A DNA stretch of 64,000 nucleotides from Clostridiales bacterium (GCA_017620475.1 JAFZQI010000046.1:1-64000); one strand, 5' to 3'. Positions 25,744-34,947 are shown, counted from the stretch's first letter. The notes: generated from the sequence alone by a model not told the origin. A program made the numbers and translations.

Positions 25744-26115
25744 TCATTCCTCTTCGATGTCGGATTCTTTCAGATTTTTCTGCTTTTTCCGATCCAGAAT
25801 CAGATAGATGATCCACCCGATAAGCATGGCGGCAATGATTTCAATTCCAAGAACAGTGAAGAACCGATCATAATTATTCATTGCAATAAGGAAATCCAAC
25901 CCGATAAGAACAAGAATACCGAGAAGAAGATACAAAATCTTGCCCCAGGAATAGGACCATAAAACGACATATAGAGGCTCCTTATCCGGTTCTTCCACTC
26001 TGACCTGAGCTTTGCTCTTCGACGAACGGGAAGAAGCCGGTGCTTTTCCATGGGAGGAAGCGCCGGAATGTGTGTTCGTACGGGAATGGGAAGATGGATT
26101 TTTCTTCTGTGCCAT
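25744..26115 (-). CDS. Small two-helix membrane protein, unknown function
   Basis: 123 residues. A Ser/His/Lys-rich, probably disordered N-terminus (about 1-45) is followed by two hydrophobic helices (about 57-76 and 87-107) and a charged C-terminal tail (DRKKQKNLKESDIEEE). No family recognised. It lies three bases before rqcH and five bases after prs on the same strand, so the three form one transcription unit; the position suggests nothing specific about role. Confidence 0.7.
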   Translation of the reverse strand: MAQKKNPSSHSRTNTHSGASSHGKAPASSRSSKSKAQVRVEEPDKEPLYVVLWSYSWGKILYLLLGILVLIGLDFLIAMNNYDRFFTVLGIEIIAAMLIGWIIYLILDRKKQKNLKESDIEEE

Positions 26116-26120
26116 GACGG

Positions 26121-27389
26121 TTATTCTTTAGGTTTGACGGTAGACATATCCTTGAGATCGCCTTTGCTGGCAAGGAGTTTCTTGATCTTGTCAGTCGGCT
26201 TGATCAGATTCGACAAGGACGAGTCGTGGTTGATTGCATCGATAAGAAGGGCAACGAACTTGCTCATGTTTACATCTGCGAACCATGGTGCAGCAAGGAG
26301 CTCGGGGCGTCTGTAGATCAGGTTTGTTGCAAATACCTTGGAGATGGTTCCGTTTGCATAAGCTTCGTTAAAGTGCTCGATACCCTCGGTAAAAAGACCG
26401 AAAGTAGCTGCGCAATAAATATTTCTTGCCCCGCGTTTCTTCATCTCACGAGCAATGTCAAGCATGGAATCACCGGACGAAATCATATCGTCAACGATAA
26501 GAATGTCCAATCCTTCCACCGATTCGCCAAGGAATTCATGCGCGATGATCGGGTTTCTGCCGTTTACGACACGAGTGTAATCTCTGCGCTTGTAGAAGGT
26601 TCCCAGAGGAACACCGAGCATGGATGCAAAGTACATTGCACGGGAAATTCCGCCTTCATCCGGGCTGATGACCATAAACTTATCTTCGGTAAAGTGCAGG
26701 TCGGGGATCGAGCGATACATCTCTTTGATGATCTGATAGGTGGCCGACAGGCTCTCAAAGCCGGAAGTCGGAATCGCGTTGGCGACTCTTTCGTCATGAG
26801 CATCGAATGTGATGATGTTTTCAACACCAAGGTTATAGATCTCTTCGAGTGCAAAAGCACAGTCAAGGGACTCTCTTGAGTTTCTCTTGTGCTGACGTCC
26901 CTCATAGAGGAATGGCATGATGACATTGATTCTACGGGCTTTTCCGGAGCAGGCAAGAATAACACGCTTGAGGTCCTGATAATGGTCGTCAGGACTCATG
27001 TGGTTCGTCTGTCCGAACATTTTATATGTACACGAGAAATTCGTTACATCGCTGATGATGAAAAGATCGTGTCCACGTACGGAATTTTTCAAAACGGCTT
27101 TGCCTTCTCCAGACGAGAATCTCGTATTCTCAACAGCAAGCCGGTAATCTGTACGATAGAATCCCGGATATTTGCTGATGAATTCATGTTCCTGATATTC
27201 GGATCTGCGTTTGTTCAGATACCAGTTGACTTTGTCGGTAAATTCTACGCTTCCTTTGAGTGGAACGAGAGCGATCGGCCCAACCGGTGCCATCGGGTTG
27301 TCGCCATACTGGTTATAGCGAGAATATGCACCTTCATCTCGGAATTGAATAATCGGATCCATAGTTTTCTTTACCTCTGCATCATTCAT
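26121..27389 (-). CDS. prs: Ribose-phosphate pyrophosphokinase, long clostridial type
   Basis: Makes PRPP from ribose-5-phosphate and ATP for purine, pyrimidine, NAD and His/Trp synthesis. 422 residues, longer than the classical form (about 315) because of an N-terminal extension and internal inserts. Conserved pieces: GKARRINVIMPFLYEGRQ, ENIITFDAHDERVANAIP (metal-binding HD pair), VISPDEGGISRAMYFA, and the PRPP loop LIVDDMISSGDSM. Two starts are possible (ATG 27389 or the in-frame ATG 27 bases later); neither has a clearly better ribosome site. It is the second gene of a tandem pair with a related protein seven bases upstream. Confidence 0.9.
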   Translation of the reverse strand: MNDAEVKKTMDPIIQFRDEGAYSRYNQYGDNPMAPVGPIALVPLKGSVEFTDKVNWYLNKRRSEYQEHEFISKYPGFYRTDYRLAVENTRFSSGEGKAVLKNSVRGHDLFIISDVTNFSCTYKMFGQTNHMSPDDHYQDLKRVILACSGKARRINVIMPFLYEGRQHKRNSRESLDCAFALEEIYNLGVENIITFDAHDERVANAIPTSGFESLSATYQIIKEMYRSIPDLHFTEDKFMVISPDEGGISRAMYFASMLGVPLGTFYKRRDYTRVVNGRNPIIAHEFLGESVEGLDILIVDDMISSGDSMLDIAREMKKRGARNIYCAATFGLFTEGIEHFNEAYANGTISKVFATNLIYRRPELLAAPWFADVNMSKFVALLIDAINHDSSLSNLIKPTDKIKKLLASKGDLKDMSTVKPKE

Positions 27390-27396
27390 GATTATG

Positions 27397-28626
27397 TTAC
27401 TTTCCCATTATTTCTTCTATTCGAACCTGTCCGAGTAGGGAATCATATTTTTCGATCGGACTGATCAGCTTGCCAATAGATTCATCAACATTTAAAGCAT
27501 CAATCAAACGAGCCACAAAAGGAGTCATGTTAACATCAACATACCACGGAGTCTCAAAAAGCTCCTTAGGACGGTATGTGAGATTGGTGCAATATACCTG
27601 TTTGATAATGTTTTTCCTGTGTGCCTCATTAAAAGGCTCAAGGCCATCTGTAAAGAGACCGAAAGGAGCGGCGCAGAAGACATTACGTGCGCCATTATCG
27701 TGCATATATGTAGCGGTACGTATCATGGTTTTACCGGAATTGATCATATCGTCTACAATAAGAACGTCTTTTCCGCTCGGGTCGTCACCGAGAAAACGGA
27801 ACTCTTTGATCGGATAATTGCCATCTTCATCGACAGTAGTATAATCACGATGCCTATAGAAGATTCCAAGCGGAAGCTCGAGCATTGAAGTGTAGAAGAT
27901 GGCTCGGGACATAGCCGTTTCGTCAGGACTGATGATCATCATGTTGTCTTTGTCAATGTGAAGACCAGGGTTCTTCGAGATAAGCGTACTGATGATCTTA
28001 TATGCGGATTTCGGCATTTCAATGCCCATAAGAGGTACGGCATTAATGATCCTCGGATCATGCGGATCAAATACGATCAGGTTTGCCACGCCAAGATTAT
28101 AGAGATCTTTAAGCATCTGGGCACAATCGAGAGACTCGCGTGTAATACTGTGATCCTGGCGTCCTTCGTAAAGGAATGGCATGATCACGTTGATACGGCG
28201 GGCTTTGCCGCTTACTGCCATGATGATTCTAAGAAGATCCCTGAAATGATCGTCCGGACTCTTGAAATGAGGAACTCCGGACAGGGTAAATGTCTCATCA
28301 TGGGAAAGAACATCTGTAATGATATATATATCGTGGCCGCGAACCGTCTGGTTCAGCGTAACTTTGCCTTCTCCGGTCGCAAATCTCGTGATCGTGGCCG
28401 AAATTGTATAATCCCTACGTAAATAACCGGCGCTATTTACATAAGGACTATAATTGTTCTGCTGTTTATCGATTCTTTTTTCGTACAGGATATCATTGAC
28501 CTGACGCACAAAGCCTTCGTTTGAAGTATGGGAAATTATGCCTATTGGACCGAAGGGCTCTAAAAGATAGCCCCTATAATCAAGATCTTCAGCAGGATCC
28601 TTTGAACGCATGTTCTCCTCTGACAT
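27397..28626 (-). CDS. Second ribose-phosphate pyrophosphokinase paralogue
   Basis: 409 residues, same fold and layout as the adjacent Prs: GKARRINVIMPFLYEGRQ is shared, with ANLIVFDPHDPRIINAVP, MIISPDETAMSRAIFYTS and the PRPP loop LIVDDMINSGKTM. In the flexible-loop region it has FYRHRDYT where its partner has FYKRRDYT. The pair probably acts as paralogous subunits or enzymes with different regulation; sequence cannot say which. Start at ATG 28626 behind GGAGGG; a GTG at 28638 overlaps that site. First gene of the unit that continues through prs, the small membrane protein and rqcH. Confidence 0.88.
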   Translation of the reverse strand: MSEENMRSKDPAEDLDYRGYLLEPFGPIGIISHTSNEGFVRQVNDILYEKRIDKQQNNYSPYVNSAGYLRRDYTISATITRFATGEGKVTLNQTVRGHDIYIITDVLSHDETFTLSGVPHFKSPDDHFRDLLRIIMAVSGKARRINVIMPFLYEGRQDHSITRESLDCAQMLKDLYNLGVANLIVFDPHDPRIINAVPLMGIEMPKSAYKIISTLISKNPGLHIDKDNMMIISPDETAMSRAIFYTSMLELPLGIFYRHRDYTTVDEDGNYPIKEFRFLGDDPSGKDVLIVDDMINSGKTMIRTATYMHDNGARNVFCAAPFGLFTDGLEPFNEAHRKNIIKQVYCTNLTYRPKELFETPWYVDVNMTPFVARLIDALNVDESIGKLISPIEKYDSLLGQVRIEEIMGK

Positions 28627-28771
28627 AGCACCCTCCACAAGTCATATAGCATTCGCTACAAAATCAGTATACCCCTAATCTTTGTTTTTTTGTACTGTTT
28701 ACTTTTGTGAAATATTTTGTATTTTTACTTTTTCTATAGGTAAAAATACATATAAAAATCATTTGTCAGTT

Positions 28772-28800
28772 TTGCCTTTTTTTGGATCATCCGATATAGT
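28772..28800 (+). promoter_or_regulatory. Sigma-A promoter for engB
   Basis: TTGCCT (28772-28777), 17-base spacer, TATAGT (28795-28800), 27 bases before the engB ATG, with AAGGAGG just before the start. It lies in the 201-base divergent region between prs paralogue and engB (28627-28827), which is otherwise A/T-rich. A TATACT on the minus strand of this region may serve the prs unit but lacks a good -35. Confidence 0.65.
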
Positions 28801-28827
28801 ATCTTTGAGTGAATAAGGAGGTATACC

Positions 28828-29439
28828 ATGGGTATAGCGTTTAGAAAGACCACTTTTTGGGGAGTTGCTGCAGATCTTGCATCCTGTCCGCCTACGGATC
28901 GTCCTGAAATCGTGTTTTCCGGCAAGTCAAATGTCGGGAAGTCATCTTTAATCAATGCTCTGGCGGATAACAGAAAACTGGCCCGTGTCAGCGCTACACC
29001 GGGCAAAACACGTACTGTCGTCTATTTCAATGTCGATGATAAACTGTATTTTGCCGATCTTCCGGGGTATGGTTACGCAAAAGCCTCAAAAGATGTCAAA
29101 GAGAAATTTAATAAACTGTGTGATCAGTACTTCGTATCCGGAAGAAAATTCTCTCTGGTTCTACATCTGATCGATATCCGTCATGCGCCTTCAAAAGACG
29201 ACGTTCGTATGCTAGAGTATATGAATCAGTCCGGTATTCCGTATTTTCTGGTATTTACCAAGTGTGACAAGCTATCGAAGGCCCAGATCCGTAAACAACT
29301 TATCGAATTTAGTAAATTCCTTGACTTTCACGATGATGCGCATTGTTATGCCGTTTCTGCGGATAATAAGTTCGGGATTGAGGAACTTCGGAACGGAATT
29401 GAAGAATTTCTTCAGGATGAATTGAAGGATTCAATGTAA
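28828..29439 (+). CDS. engB: Ribosome biogenesis GTPase YsxC/EngB
   Basis: Essential TRAFAC GTPase acting late in 50S assembly. 203 residues with G1 SGKSNVGKSSL, the switch I threonine in ATPGKTR, G3 DLPGYGYAKA, G4 TKCDK and G5 VSADNK. Strong AAGGAGG six bases before the ATG, and its own promoter. Usually next to lon/clpX in Bacillus; here it stands alone before comEC. Confidence 0.95.
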   Translation: MGIAFRKTTFWGVAADLASCPPTDRPEIVFSGKSNVGKSSLINALADNRKLARVSATPGKTRTVVYFNVDDKLYFADLPGYGYAKASKDVKEKFNKLCDQYFVSGRKFSLVLHLIDIRHAPSKDDVRMLEYMNQSGIPYFLVFTKCDKLSKAQIRKQLIEFSKFLDFHDDAHCYAVSADNKFGIEELRNGIEEFLQDELKDSM

Positions 29440-29480
29440 TTGGATACTTTTTCTCATTGATTTGACAAATTGGTCTTGAT

Positions 29481-29497
29481 TGTCGATATTTGTCGAA
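29481..29497 (+). promoter_or_regulatory. Two tandem Spo0A-type boxes upstream of comEC
   Basis: TGTCGAT (29481-29487) and TGTCGAA (29491-29497), ten bases apart start to start. The second is a perfect match to the Spo0A box TGTCGAA; the first has one change. They lie about 75-85 bases before the comEC start, ahead of a TATACT box (29529-29534). Confidence 0.45.
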
Positions 29498-29532
29498 AAA
29501 TGCATTCATTTATCCTTTTTGCACCTAATATA

Positions 29533-29546
29533 CTTGATATATCAAG
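29533..29546. promoter_or_regulatory. Perfect 14-base palindrome in the comEC leader
   Basis: CTTGATATATCAAG is perfectly self-complementary. It overlaps the start of the presumed transcript just after the TATACT box and could bind a dimeric repressor, but no known operator is recognised. Confidence 0.3.
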
Positions 29547-29567
29547 CTTTGAAAGGGTAGAAGAATT

Positions 29568-31925
29568 GTGGATCGTTCAGTAGCATACTCTAATGATACC
29601 GATATCAAAGCACCGTTCTCTTTCACGCATTTCCTAGGTGTTTCGTTTCAATTTTTTGTTTCAAGGCCGTTTGTGTCAATTCTTTGCTTTTCTTTTATCG
29701 GCGGTTACTTAGGCATGTTTGGCTCGAAACCGGCAAAAACATATGGTTCGATAGTGATTTCTGTTTTTATTGTGGTCGTATGTACGAAACAGAAGCGGAA
29801 TATCTTTGAATTTATTACGATCATCATGAGCGTCCTTGCCTTTTCCTGGTCAATTATCGGTTTTTCACTTTGGAATGTGAAAACCGCTAAACTGGAAATC
29901 AGTGAAGAATATGCAGGTAAAGCAAGGATCGTTTCCCCTAATGCCTCGAATGAGGGATATAAGAATATTGTGTTGGAGCTTGATAACGGGGAGAAAACAA
30001 TACTTTTAACCGATCAGATATATGAGTACGATGATGATTTATATCTCGAAGGTCTTTTGACACCTATACGGACTCATGGGAATCCCGGCGATTTTGATTA
30101 TAGAAGTTATTACCGGCGGTGTGGCATTGTGCGAATGATCGATGCCGCGAACATAGTCCAATTAGAGGAAACATCGTTGACACCGGTCAAATTGGGCTAT
30201 CGTGTCGGTTCAACGATTTCGAAAGCCGGATATCAGGCATGGCTTAGTTTCACAGACGAAGAAACAGCTATGTTTCTTTCAGCCATTATTACCGGGAATG
30301 ATTCACGATTAACAAAAGAAACGCAAGAAACTTTTCGGCGAAGCAATCTTGCCCATCTCTTGGTTGTATCGGGTGCACATGTCGGATATTTCGCTTCGAC
30401 AGTAGGGTTTCTGGCAGCCGGGGTATTCGAAGACAGAAGGAAAAGGAGTTATTTTTTGTATGTGTGTCTGATTGGCTTTGGATTTATCACCGGCTGGTCC
30501 GGATCTGCCACAAGAAGTATTCTGACATATGTACTCGTAAATATTCTTTCCTTTACTGATGTTTGTGTTGACAGGGTTTCAGCCTGTGCATGCAGTGCCC
30601 TTACAATTTTGTTCTTTGATCCGTTTTCTATGTTTTCTCAAGGTATGCTGCTGTCTTTTGGGGCGACATTCTCAATAATGCTTTTTCATCACAAATTGGA
30701 GATCATTCTTGAGGAAAAGATTTCGTTTATACCCGAAGAGATCCGAACAGCTATTTCTTGCTTTATTTGTGCTCGAATCGGTATGATCCCGGTTTTAGTG
30801 TCGATGGGGGATTCAATTTCGCTTCCGGGAATGTTTGTTGTGGTTCTTGCCGGGTTTCCTGCCGAAGTGATATGCAGTATTGTTCCGTTCCTCACTATTT
30901 TCTGCTGTTGCTTTCCGGGTACTGCTGTTGGACGCATTCTTTTCTATCCGCTTCGAGGGGAAGTGCTTCTTCTGGAAAAGATGGCTGTTTTGGGTGCCAA
31001 ACAATCGACATTCCGATTTTCGATGAGCAGAATGCCGCTTGTTTCAGTCGTTTTAGGTGCATGTTTTGTTATTATCCCGATAGTCAGGCCTGGGGTTTTC
31101 AGGTTTTTTCTTAGATACATAGCGTTGTTATCTGCAATAAGTTTTATCTTACAGACCTTCATCTTCACACGTAAGGTCACTTCAGTATATTTCCTTGATG
31201 TCGGTCAAGGTGATTGCGCGATGATCTGCCATAACGGGATGAATATATTGATTGATGGAGGAAAAAAGGGAAGCGGGGAGAAGATCCTAAGCGTACTCGA
31301 GTATCTAGGAATTCATCAGATCGATGTTGCTTTTATGTCTCATCTGGATGTGGACCATGTCGGCGGAATAATCGAATTGTATCAAATGGGCCGGATAGGT
31401 ATTCTTTATGCTCCGTTCTGGGAGGATAGCCCGGAAATGGTTCAGCTGGAGGAACAGTATTCGGATCTCCCGCAGGAAGTCACCGTACTCAGGTATGGTG
31501 ATTCTATCCGGATCGATGAATCTTTCGATATAACCGTACTTTGGCCTTTTGCTCCACAGGATGGGGGCAATAGCGATTCCTTGGTTTTATTACTTAATAT
31601 TTATAAAACAAGTGTTCTGTTTACAGGAGATATTCCGTCGGAAATAGAACAACGTATGCAATTTCAAGCGATAAATACTATAAATGTGCTGAAAATAGCT
31701 CATCATGGGAGCCGGTATTCTACTTCATGTGCTTTCTTGCAAAATAAAAATATAGGTGCAGCGGTCATCAGTGTGGGTTATAATCTTTATGGGCATCCGT
31801 CACCGGATGTGCTCAATAGGCTTTCGGATCACAGGATACCTTACTTTCGTACCGACGAGGGCGGCTGTGTGCTTCTGTCTGTGGAAGAGAGCGGCTGGAA
31901 TATAGATTATTTCTTCGAATCGTGA
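29568..31925 (+). CDS. comEC: DNA internalization competence protein ComEC/Rec2
   Basis: Polytopic channel that passes single-stranded DNA through the membrane during transformation. 785 residues: N-terminal membrane segments and DUF4131-type domain, the ComEC core with the motif SNLAHLLVVSGAHVGY, and a C-terminal metallo-beta-lactamase-like domain (YFLDVGQGDCAMI, MSHLDVDHVGG, HHGSRYST). Start is GTG 29568 with AAAGGG eleven bases upstream. holA follows eight bases later, a common comEC-holA pairing. comEA and pilus motor genes are not here, so transformation ability is unproven. Confidence 0.93.
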   Translation: MDRSVAYSNDTDIKAPFSFTHFLGVSFQFFVSRPFVSILCFSFIGGYLGMFGSKPAKTYGSIVISVFIVVVCTKQKRNIFEFITIIMSVLAFSWSIIGFSLWNVKTAKLEISEEYAGKARIVSPNASNEGYKNIVLELDNGEKTILLTDQIYEYDDDLYLEGLLTPIRTHGNPGDFDYRSYYRRCGIVRMIDAANIVQLEETSLTPVKLGYRVGSTISKAGYQAWLSFTDEETAMFLSAIITGNDSRLTKETQETFRRSNLAHLLVVSGAHVGYFASTVGFLAAGVFEDRRKRSYFLYVCLIGFGFITGWSGSATRSILTYVLVNILSFTDVCVDRVSACACSALTILFFDPFSMFSQGMLLSFGATFSIMLFHHKLEIILEEKISFIPEEIRTAISCFICARIGMIPVLVSMGDSISLPGMFVVVLAGFPAEVICSIVPFLTIFCCCFPGTAVGRILFYPLRGEVLLLEKMAVLGAKQSTFRFSMSRMPLVSVVLGACFVIIPIVRPGVFRFFLRYIALLSAISFILQTFIFTRKVTSVYFLDVGQGDCAMICHNGMNILIDGGKKGSGEKILSVLEYLGIHQIDVAFMSHLDVDHVGGIIELYQMGRIGILYAPFWEDSPEMVQLEEQYSDLPQEVTVLRYGDSIRIDESFDITVLWPFAPQDGGNSDSLVLLLNIYKTSVLFTGDIPSEIEQRMQFQAINTINVLKIAHHGSRYSTSCAFLQNKNIGAAVISVGYNLYGHPSPDVLNRLSDHRIPYFRTDEGGCVLLSVEESGWNIDYFFES

Positions 31926-31933
31926 GGATAAAT

Positions 31934-32977
31934 ATGGCAAAACAGGAAAAGACCACGAACTGGATGGGTTATCCGGATATTATCAACGATGTTAAAACAG
32001 GGAATATATCTCCTATATACTTAATCAGCGGCGAGGAGAAGTTTCTTGTCGAGACGTTGATCTCAGAAATGAAGAAGGCTTGGATCTCCCCGGGTGCTGA
32101 AAGTCTGGACTTCTATCTTAAGGACCTCGGAAATTCGGAACTGTCATTAGATGAACTGCAAAGCCTGGTTGGTTCGCCACCGTTTATGTCCAAATGCCGT
32201 ATGACAGTGATCCGTAATACAGGCTGGTGGTCTGTGAAGGCGCCTTCCACCCCTAAGGATATTGAGAAATGGAAGTCGGTCATCAGTTCGATCCCTGAGT
32301 TTTCAGCTGTTCTTTTCGTTGAGGATAAGATCGATAAACGTAAAAAGCAACTGATTGACGCTGTTTCTTGCACCGGAAAACTGGTTGAGATCGGTCTTCA
32401 GAATGAGGATACACTTACAAAATGGATCCGTGGTTCTTTTGCGAAGAAGGGGATAACGATTTCTCCTGAGTGTGTATCCAGCTTAATAAGTAGAACCGAT
32501 TCTTCCATGCGCATGATCAAGAACGAAGTAAGTAAGATTATGCTGTATTGTGACAACGCTTCTTGTAAAAAAGTGGATATGCAGCTTCTTGATTGGCTCT
32601 CGGTTCCAGATGTCCATGCTTCGGTGTTTCAAATGACGGATGCCATTGGGAACCGTAAACCGGGAAGGGCGCTGGAAATACTTGATGATCTTGTATTGCT
32701 TAAAGAACCTATCCCTAAGATCCGATTGATGCTGGCCAGACATATTCGTCAACTTATATGCGCAAAAGAGCTTGGGGATGCCTCATCGATCATATCGAGG
32801 CTGAAAGTACATCCTTTTGTTGCCAGAAACCTGGTATCCCAATCAAAGGGGTTTACCATTGAACAGCTTGAACATATCTATTTTCTATGCTTTCAGTCAG
32901 ATCAATGGGTCAAGACCGGAAAGATGGAGGACAGAATGTCCATGGAGGTGCTTCTTGCGTCATGTGGAAAGGTGTGA
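31934..32977 (+). CDS. holA: DNA polymerase III delta subunit HolA
   Basis: Clamp-loader subunit that opens the beta clamp. 347 residues: ISPIYLISGEEKFLVETLI (the early strand plus degenerate P-loop of delta), FSAVLFVEDKIDKRKKQ, and the C-terminal collar domain (LMLARHIRQLICAKEL). Like other delta subunits it lacks a functional Walker A. Start at ATG 31934 behind GAGG, in place of the GTG at 31922 inside the comEC end. The promoter of icd lies seven bases after the stop. Confidence 0.93.
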   Translation: MAKQEKTTNWMGYPDIINDVKTGNISPIYLISGEEKFLVETLISEMKKAWISPGAESLDFYLKDLGNSELSLDELQSLVGSPPFMSKCRMTVIRNTGWWSVKAPSTPKDIEKWKSVISSIPEFSAVLFVEDKIDKRKKQLIDAVSCTGKLVEIGLQNEDTLTKWIRGSFAKKGITISPECVSSLISRTDSSMRMIKNEVSKIMLYCDNASCKKVDMQLLDWLSVPDVHASVFQMTDAIGNRKPGRALEILDDLVLLKEPIPKIRLMLARHIRQLICAKELGDASSIISRLKVHPFVARNLVSQSKGFTIEQLEHIYFLCFQSDQWVKTGKMEDRMSMEVLLASCGKV

Positions 32978-32983
32978 ACTACA

Positions 32984-33012
32984 TTGACGTAAAAAAGGAA
33001 TTAAGATAGAAT
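32984..33012 (+). promoter_or_regulatory. Sigma-A promoter for icd
   Basis: TTGACG (32984-32989), 17-base spacer, TAGAAT (33007-33012), 32 bases before the icd ATG. Confidence 0.7.
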
Positions 33013-33044
33013 CAATGAGAATTTTGAACGAAACGGAGAAGACA

Positions 33045-34244
33045 ATGACCAAGATTCAAATGAAAACGCCTATCGTCGAGATGGACGGCGATGAGATGAC
33101 CAGGATTATCTGGAAACAGATCAAGGAAATCGTCCTTGAACCTTTTGTTGATTTAAAGACCGAATACTTCGATCTTGGATTGCCGCATCGTGATGAGACT
33201 GACGATCAGGTTACTATAGATGCCGCAAATCGCGCGGCTGAACTCGGTGTTGCTGTTAAATGTGCAACAATTACACCTAATGCTCAGCGTATGGATGAGT
33301 ATCATCTGAAACAAATGTGGAAGAGCCCTAATGGAACTATCCGAGCAATACTCGACGGAACCGTGTTTAGAGCTCCGATCCTGGTTAAGGGCATTCATCC
33401 TTTTGTTTCAACATGGAAGAAGCCGATAACGCTTGCCCGTCATGCGTATGGTGATGTTTATAGAGATGCTGAGATGTATGTTTCCGGCAAAGCAACAGCT
33501 GAACTGGTTGTGACATATGAGGACGGAAGAAAAGAGACAAAGAAGATCCATGATTTTCAGGGACCCGGCGTAATCGAGGGAATGCATAACCTTGATTCGT
33601 CGATCGAAGCTTTTGCCCGTGCCTGTTTTATGTATGCGCTTGATATTAAGCAGGATCTTTGGTTTGCTACGAAAGATACAATTTCGAAGACTTACGATCA
33701 TCGATTCAAAGATATTTTCCAGGAAATCTTTGATTCCGAATTCAAGGAGAAATTTGAGGAAGCCGGAATCACATATTTCTATACGCTCATTGATGATGCG
33801 GTGGCTCGTGTGATGCGTTCTGAAGGCGGTATGCTTTGGGCCTGTAAGAACTATGATGGTGATGTGATGTCGGATATGGTTGCTTCTGCATGCGGAAGCT
33901 TGGCAATGATGACTTCGGTTCTGGTTTCTCCATCCGGGAAATATGAGTACGAAGCGGCTCACGGAACCGTTACAAGGCATTATTATCGTTATCTTAAGGG
34001 CGAGACAACATCTACGAACCCGATGGCGACTCTTTTTGCATGGAGCGGTGCTCTTCGTAAGAGAGGCCAGCTGGACGGATTGTCTGATCTTGTGGCCTTT
34101 GCAGATAAACTTGAAAAGGCTTCAATTGATACTATTGAAGAAGGTGTCATTACCGGTGACCTGAATAGCCTTATGGATCATCCGAATAAAAAAGTTGTCG
34201 ATACCGAGGCTTTCTTGAGGGCTATTGCCGAGAAATTGAATTGA
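33045..34244 (+). CDS. icd: NADP-dependent isocitrate dehydrogenase, eukaryotic-like type
   Basis: Oxidative decarboxylation of isocitrate to 2-oxoglutarate, supplying glutamate carbon and NADPH. 399 residues of the homodimeric type shared with eukaryotic IDH1/IDH2: [64 protein letters not shown] and [14 protein letters not shown] are all present. Start at ATG 33045 behind GGAGA; the earlier ATG 33015 has no site. It has its own promoter. The SEC-C gene follows 18 bases later. Confidence 0.95.
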   Translation: MTKIQMKTPIVEMDGDEMTRIIWKQIKEIVLEPFVDLKTEYFDLGLPHRDETDDQVTIDAANRAAELGVAVKCATITPNAQRMDEYHLKQMWKSPNGTIRAILDGTVFRAPILVKGIHPFVSTWKKPITLARHAYGDVYRDAEMYVSGKATAELVVTYEDGRKETKKIHDFQGPGVIEGMHNLDSSIEAFARACFMYALDIKQDLWFATKDTISKTYDHRFKDIFQEIFDSEFKEKFEEAGITYFYTLIDDAVARVMRSEGGMLWACKNYDGDVMSDMVASACGSLAMMTSVLVSPSGKYEYEAAHGTVTRHYYRYLKGETTSTNPMATLFAWSGALRKRGQLDGLSDLVAFADKLEKASIDTIEEGVITGDLNSLMDHPNKKVVDTEAFLRAIAEKLN

Positions 34245-34262
34245 TTATGGAGGATGATGATT

Positions 34263-34784
34263 ATGAGCTATTTTGAAAGTTGGACAAAACATTCTGAAAC
34301 AGTCGAGAATGAGACCGAGTATAAGGCTTATATTTCCAAGTATTATGAACTTGAGAAGAACGCCTATGATGCAATTCTGAGCAAGTATCCGGATAATGCG
34401 GATCTTTTAAGCGGTAAAGCCATAGAACTGGCGGAGAAACTCGGCTTCTCGAAGGATGATATGGAGATTTTTGTTGGCTTCCTTGAGGGAATCGCATCAA
34501 GCCTTAAAAATGAACTCGATTACAAGTCCGTTACTGATGATTCCGAGGTTTCTTTGGATATTGATTATGAGAAACTGTATTATAACATGCGCGACGCTAA
34601 GGCTGAGTGGCTGTTTACGTTGAAAAGCTGGAGTAATGTTCTTACGGATGAGAAGATCCAGGAGATTACGAAGCAGTATCGCGAGGATAATATTGTACAT
34701 GTTGAAAAAATCGGAAGAAATGATCCGTGTCCTTGCGGAAGCGGCAAAAAATACAAGAAGTGCTGCGGTAAGAAAGAATCCTAA
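34263..34784 (+). CDS. SEC-C motif protein of unknown function
   Basis: 173 residues. A helical, acidic N-terminal part (about 1-150, no family recognised) precedes a C-terminal SEC-C zinc motif, [18 protein letters not shown], almost the same as the tail of SecA encoded at 45176-47998. In SecA this motif binds zinc and contacts SecB or ribosomes; in stand-alone proteins the role is mostly unknown. Start at ATG 34263, nine bases after GGAGG; two ATGs between them abut the site. Possibly cotranscribed with icd. Confidence 0.8.
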   Translation: MSYFESWTKHSETVENETEYKAYISKYYELEKNAYDAILSKYPDNADLLSGKAIELAEKLGFSKDDMEIFVGFLEGIASSLKNELDYKSVTDDSEVSLDIDYEKLYYNMRDAKAEWLFTLKSWSNVLTDEKIQEITKQYREDNIVHVEKIGRNDPCPCGSGKKYKKCCGKKES

Positions 34785-34826
34785 TATTACGGGATCAGTT
34801 TAATTCGAAACAATTGAATATGGTTT

Positions 34827-34926
34827 GATATCCGGGGCATGAGCCCCTATGAATATCGGGAAATAACCCGACTATGAGATGAGATCACAGATGATGCTTC
34901 TGTGCTCGCTTGTAGTCGGTTTTTTT
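34827..34926 (+). promoter_or_regulatory. Structured leader RNA with terminator hairpin upstream of radC
   Basis: In a 163-base gap several helices can form in series. P1: GATAT (34827-34831) with ATATC (34853-34857), enclosing hairpin GGGGC/GCCCC (34834-34847, ATGA loop). P2: CGGG/CCCG (34857-34870). Terminator: CCGACTA (34868-34874) with TAGTCGG (34913-34919), enclosing GAG-CACAGA/TCTGTG-CTC, followed by seven T. P2 and the terminator share bases 34868-34870, so they exclude each other, as in an attenuator. No known riboswitch consensus is recognised. radC's AAAGGAGGTGA begins seven bases after the T-run. It could instead be a short independent RNA or the terminator of the SEC-C gene. Confidence 0.5.
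34868..34926 (+). terminator. Intrinsic terminator before radC
   Basis: Outer stem CCGACTA/TAGTCGG and inner stem (GAG)CACAGA/TCTGTG(CTC), with seven consecutive T (34920-34926). It would stop transcripts from icd/SEC-C or act as the off-state of a radC attenuator. Confidence 0.75.
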
Positions 34927-34947
34927 GTCTGGAAAGGAGGTGAGAAA

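Noticed and set aside
34827..34926. Known leader classes (T-box, purine, SAM, c-di-GMP, ZTP, fluoride, SRP RNA)
   Set aside because: None of their conserved core sequences can be found in this element; it is reported only as an unassigned structured leader.
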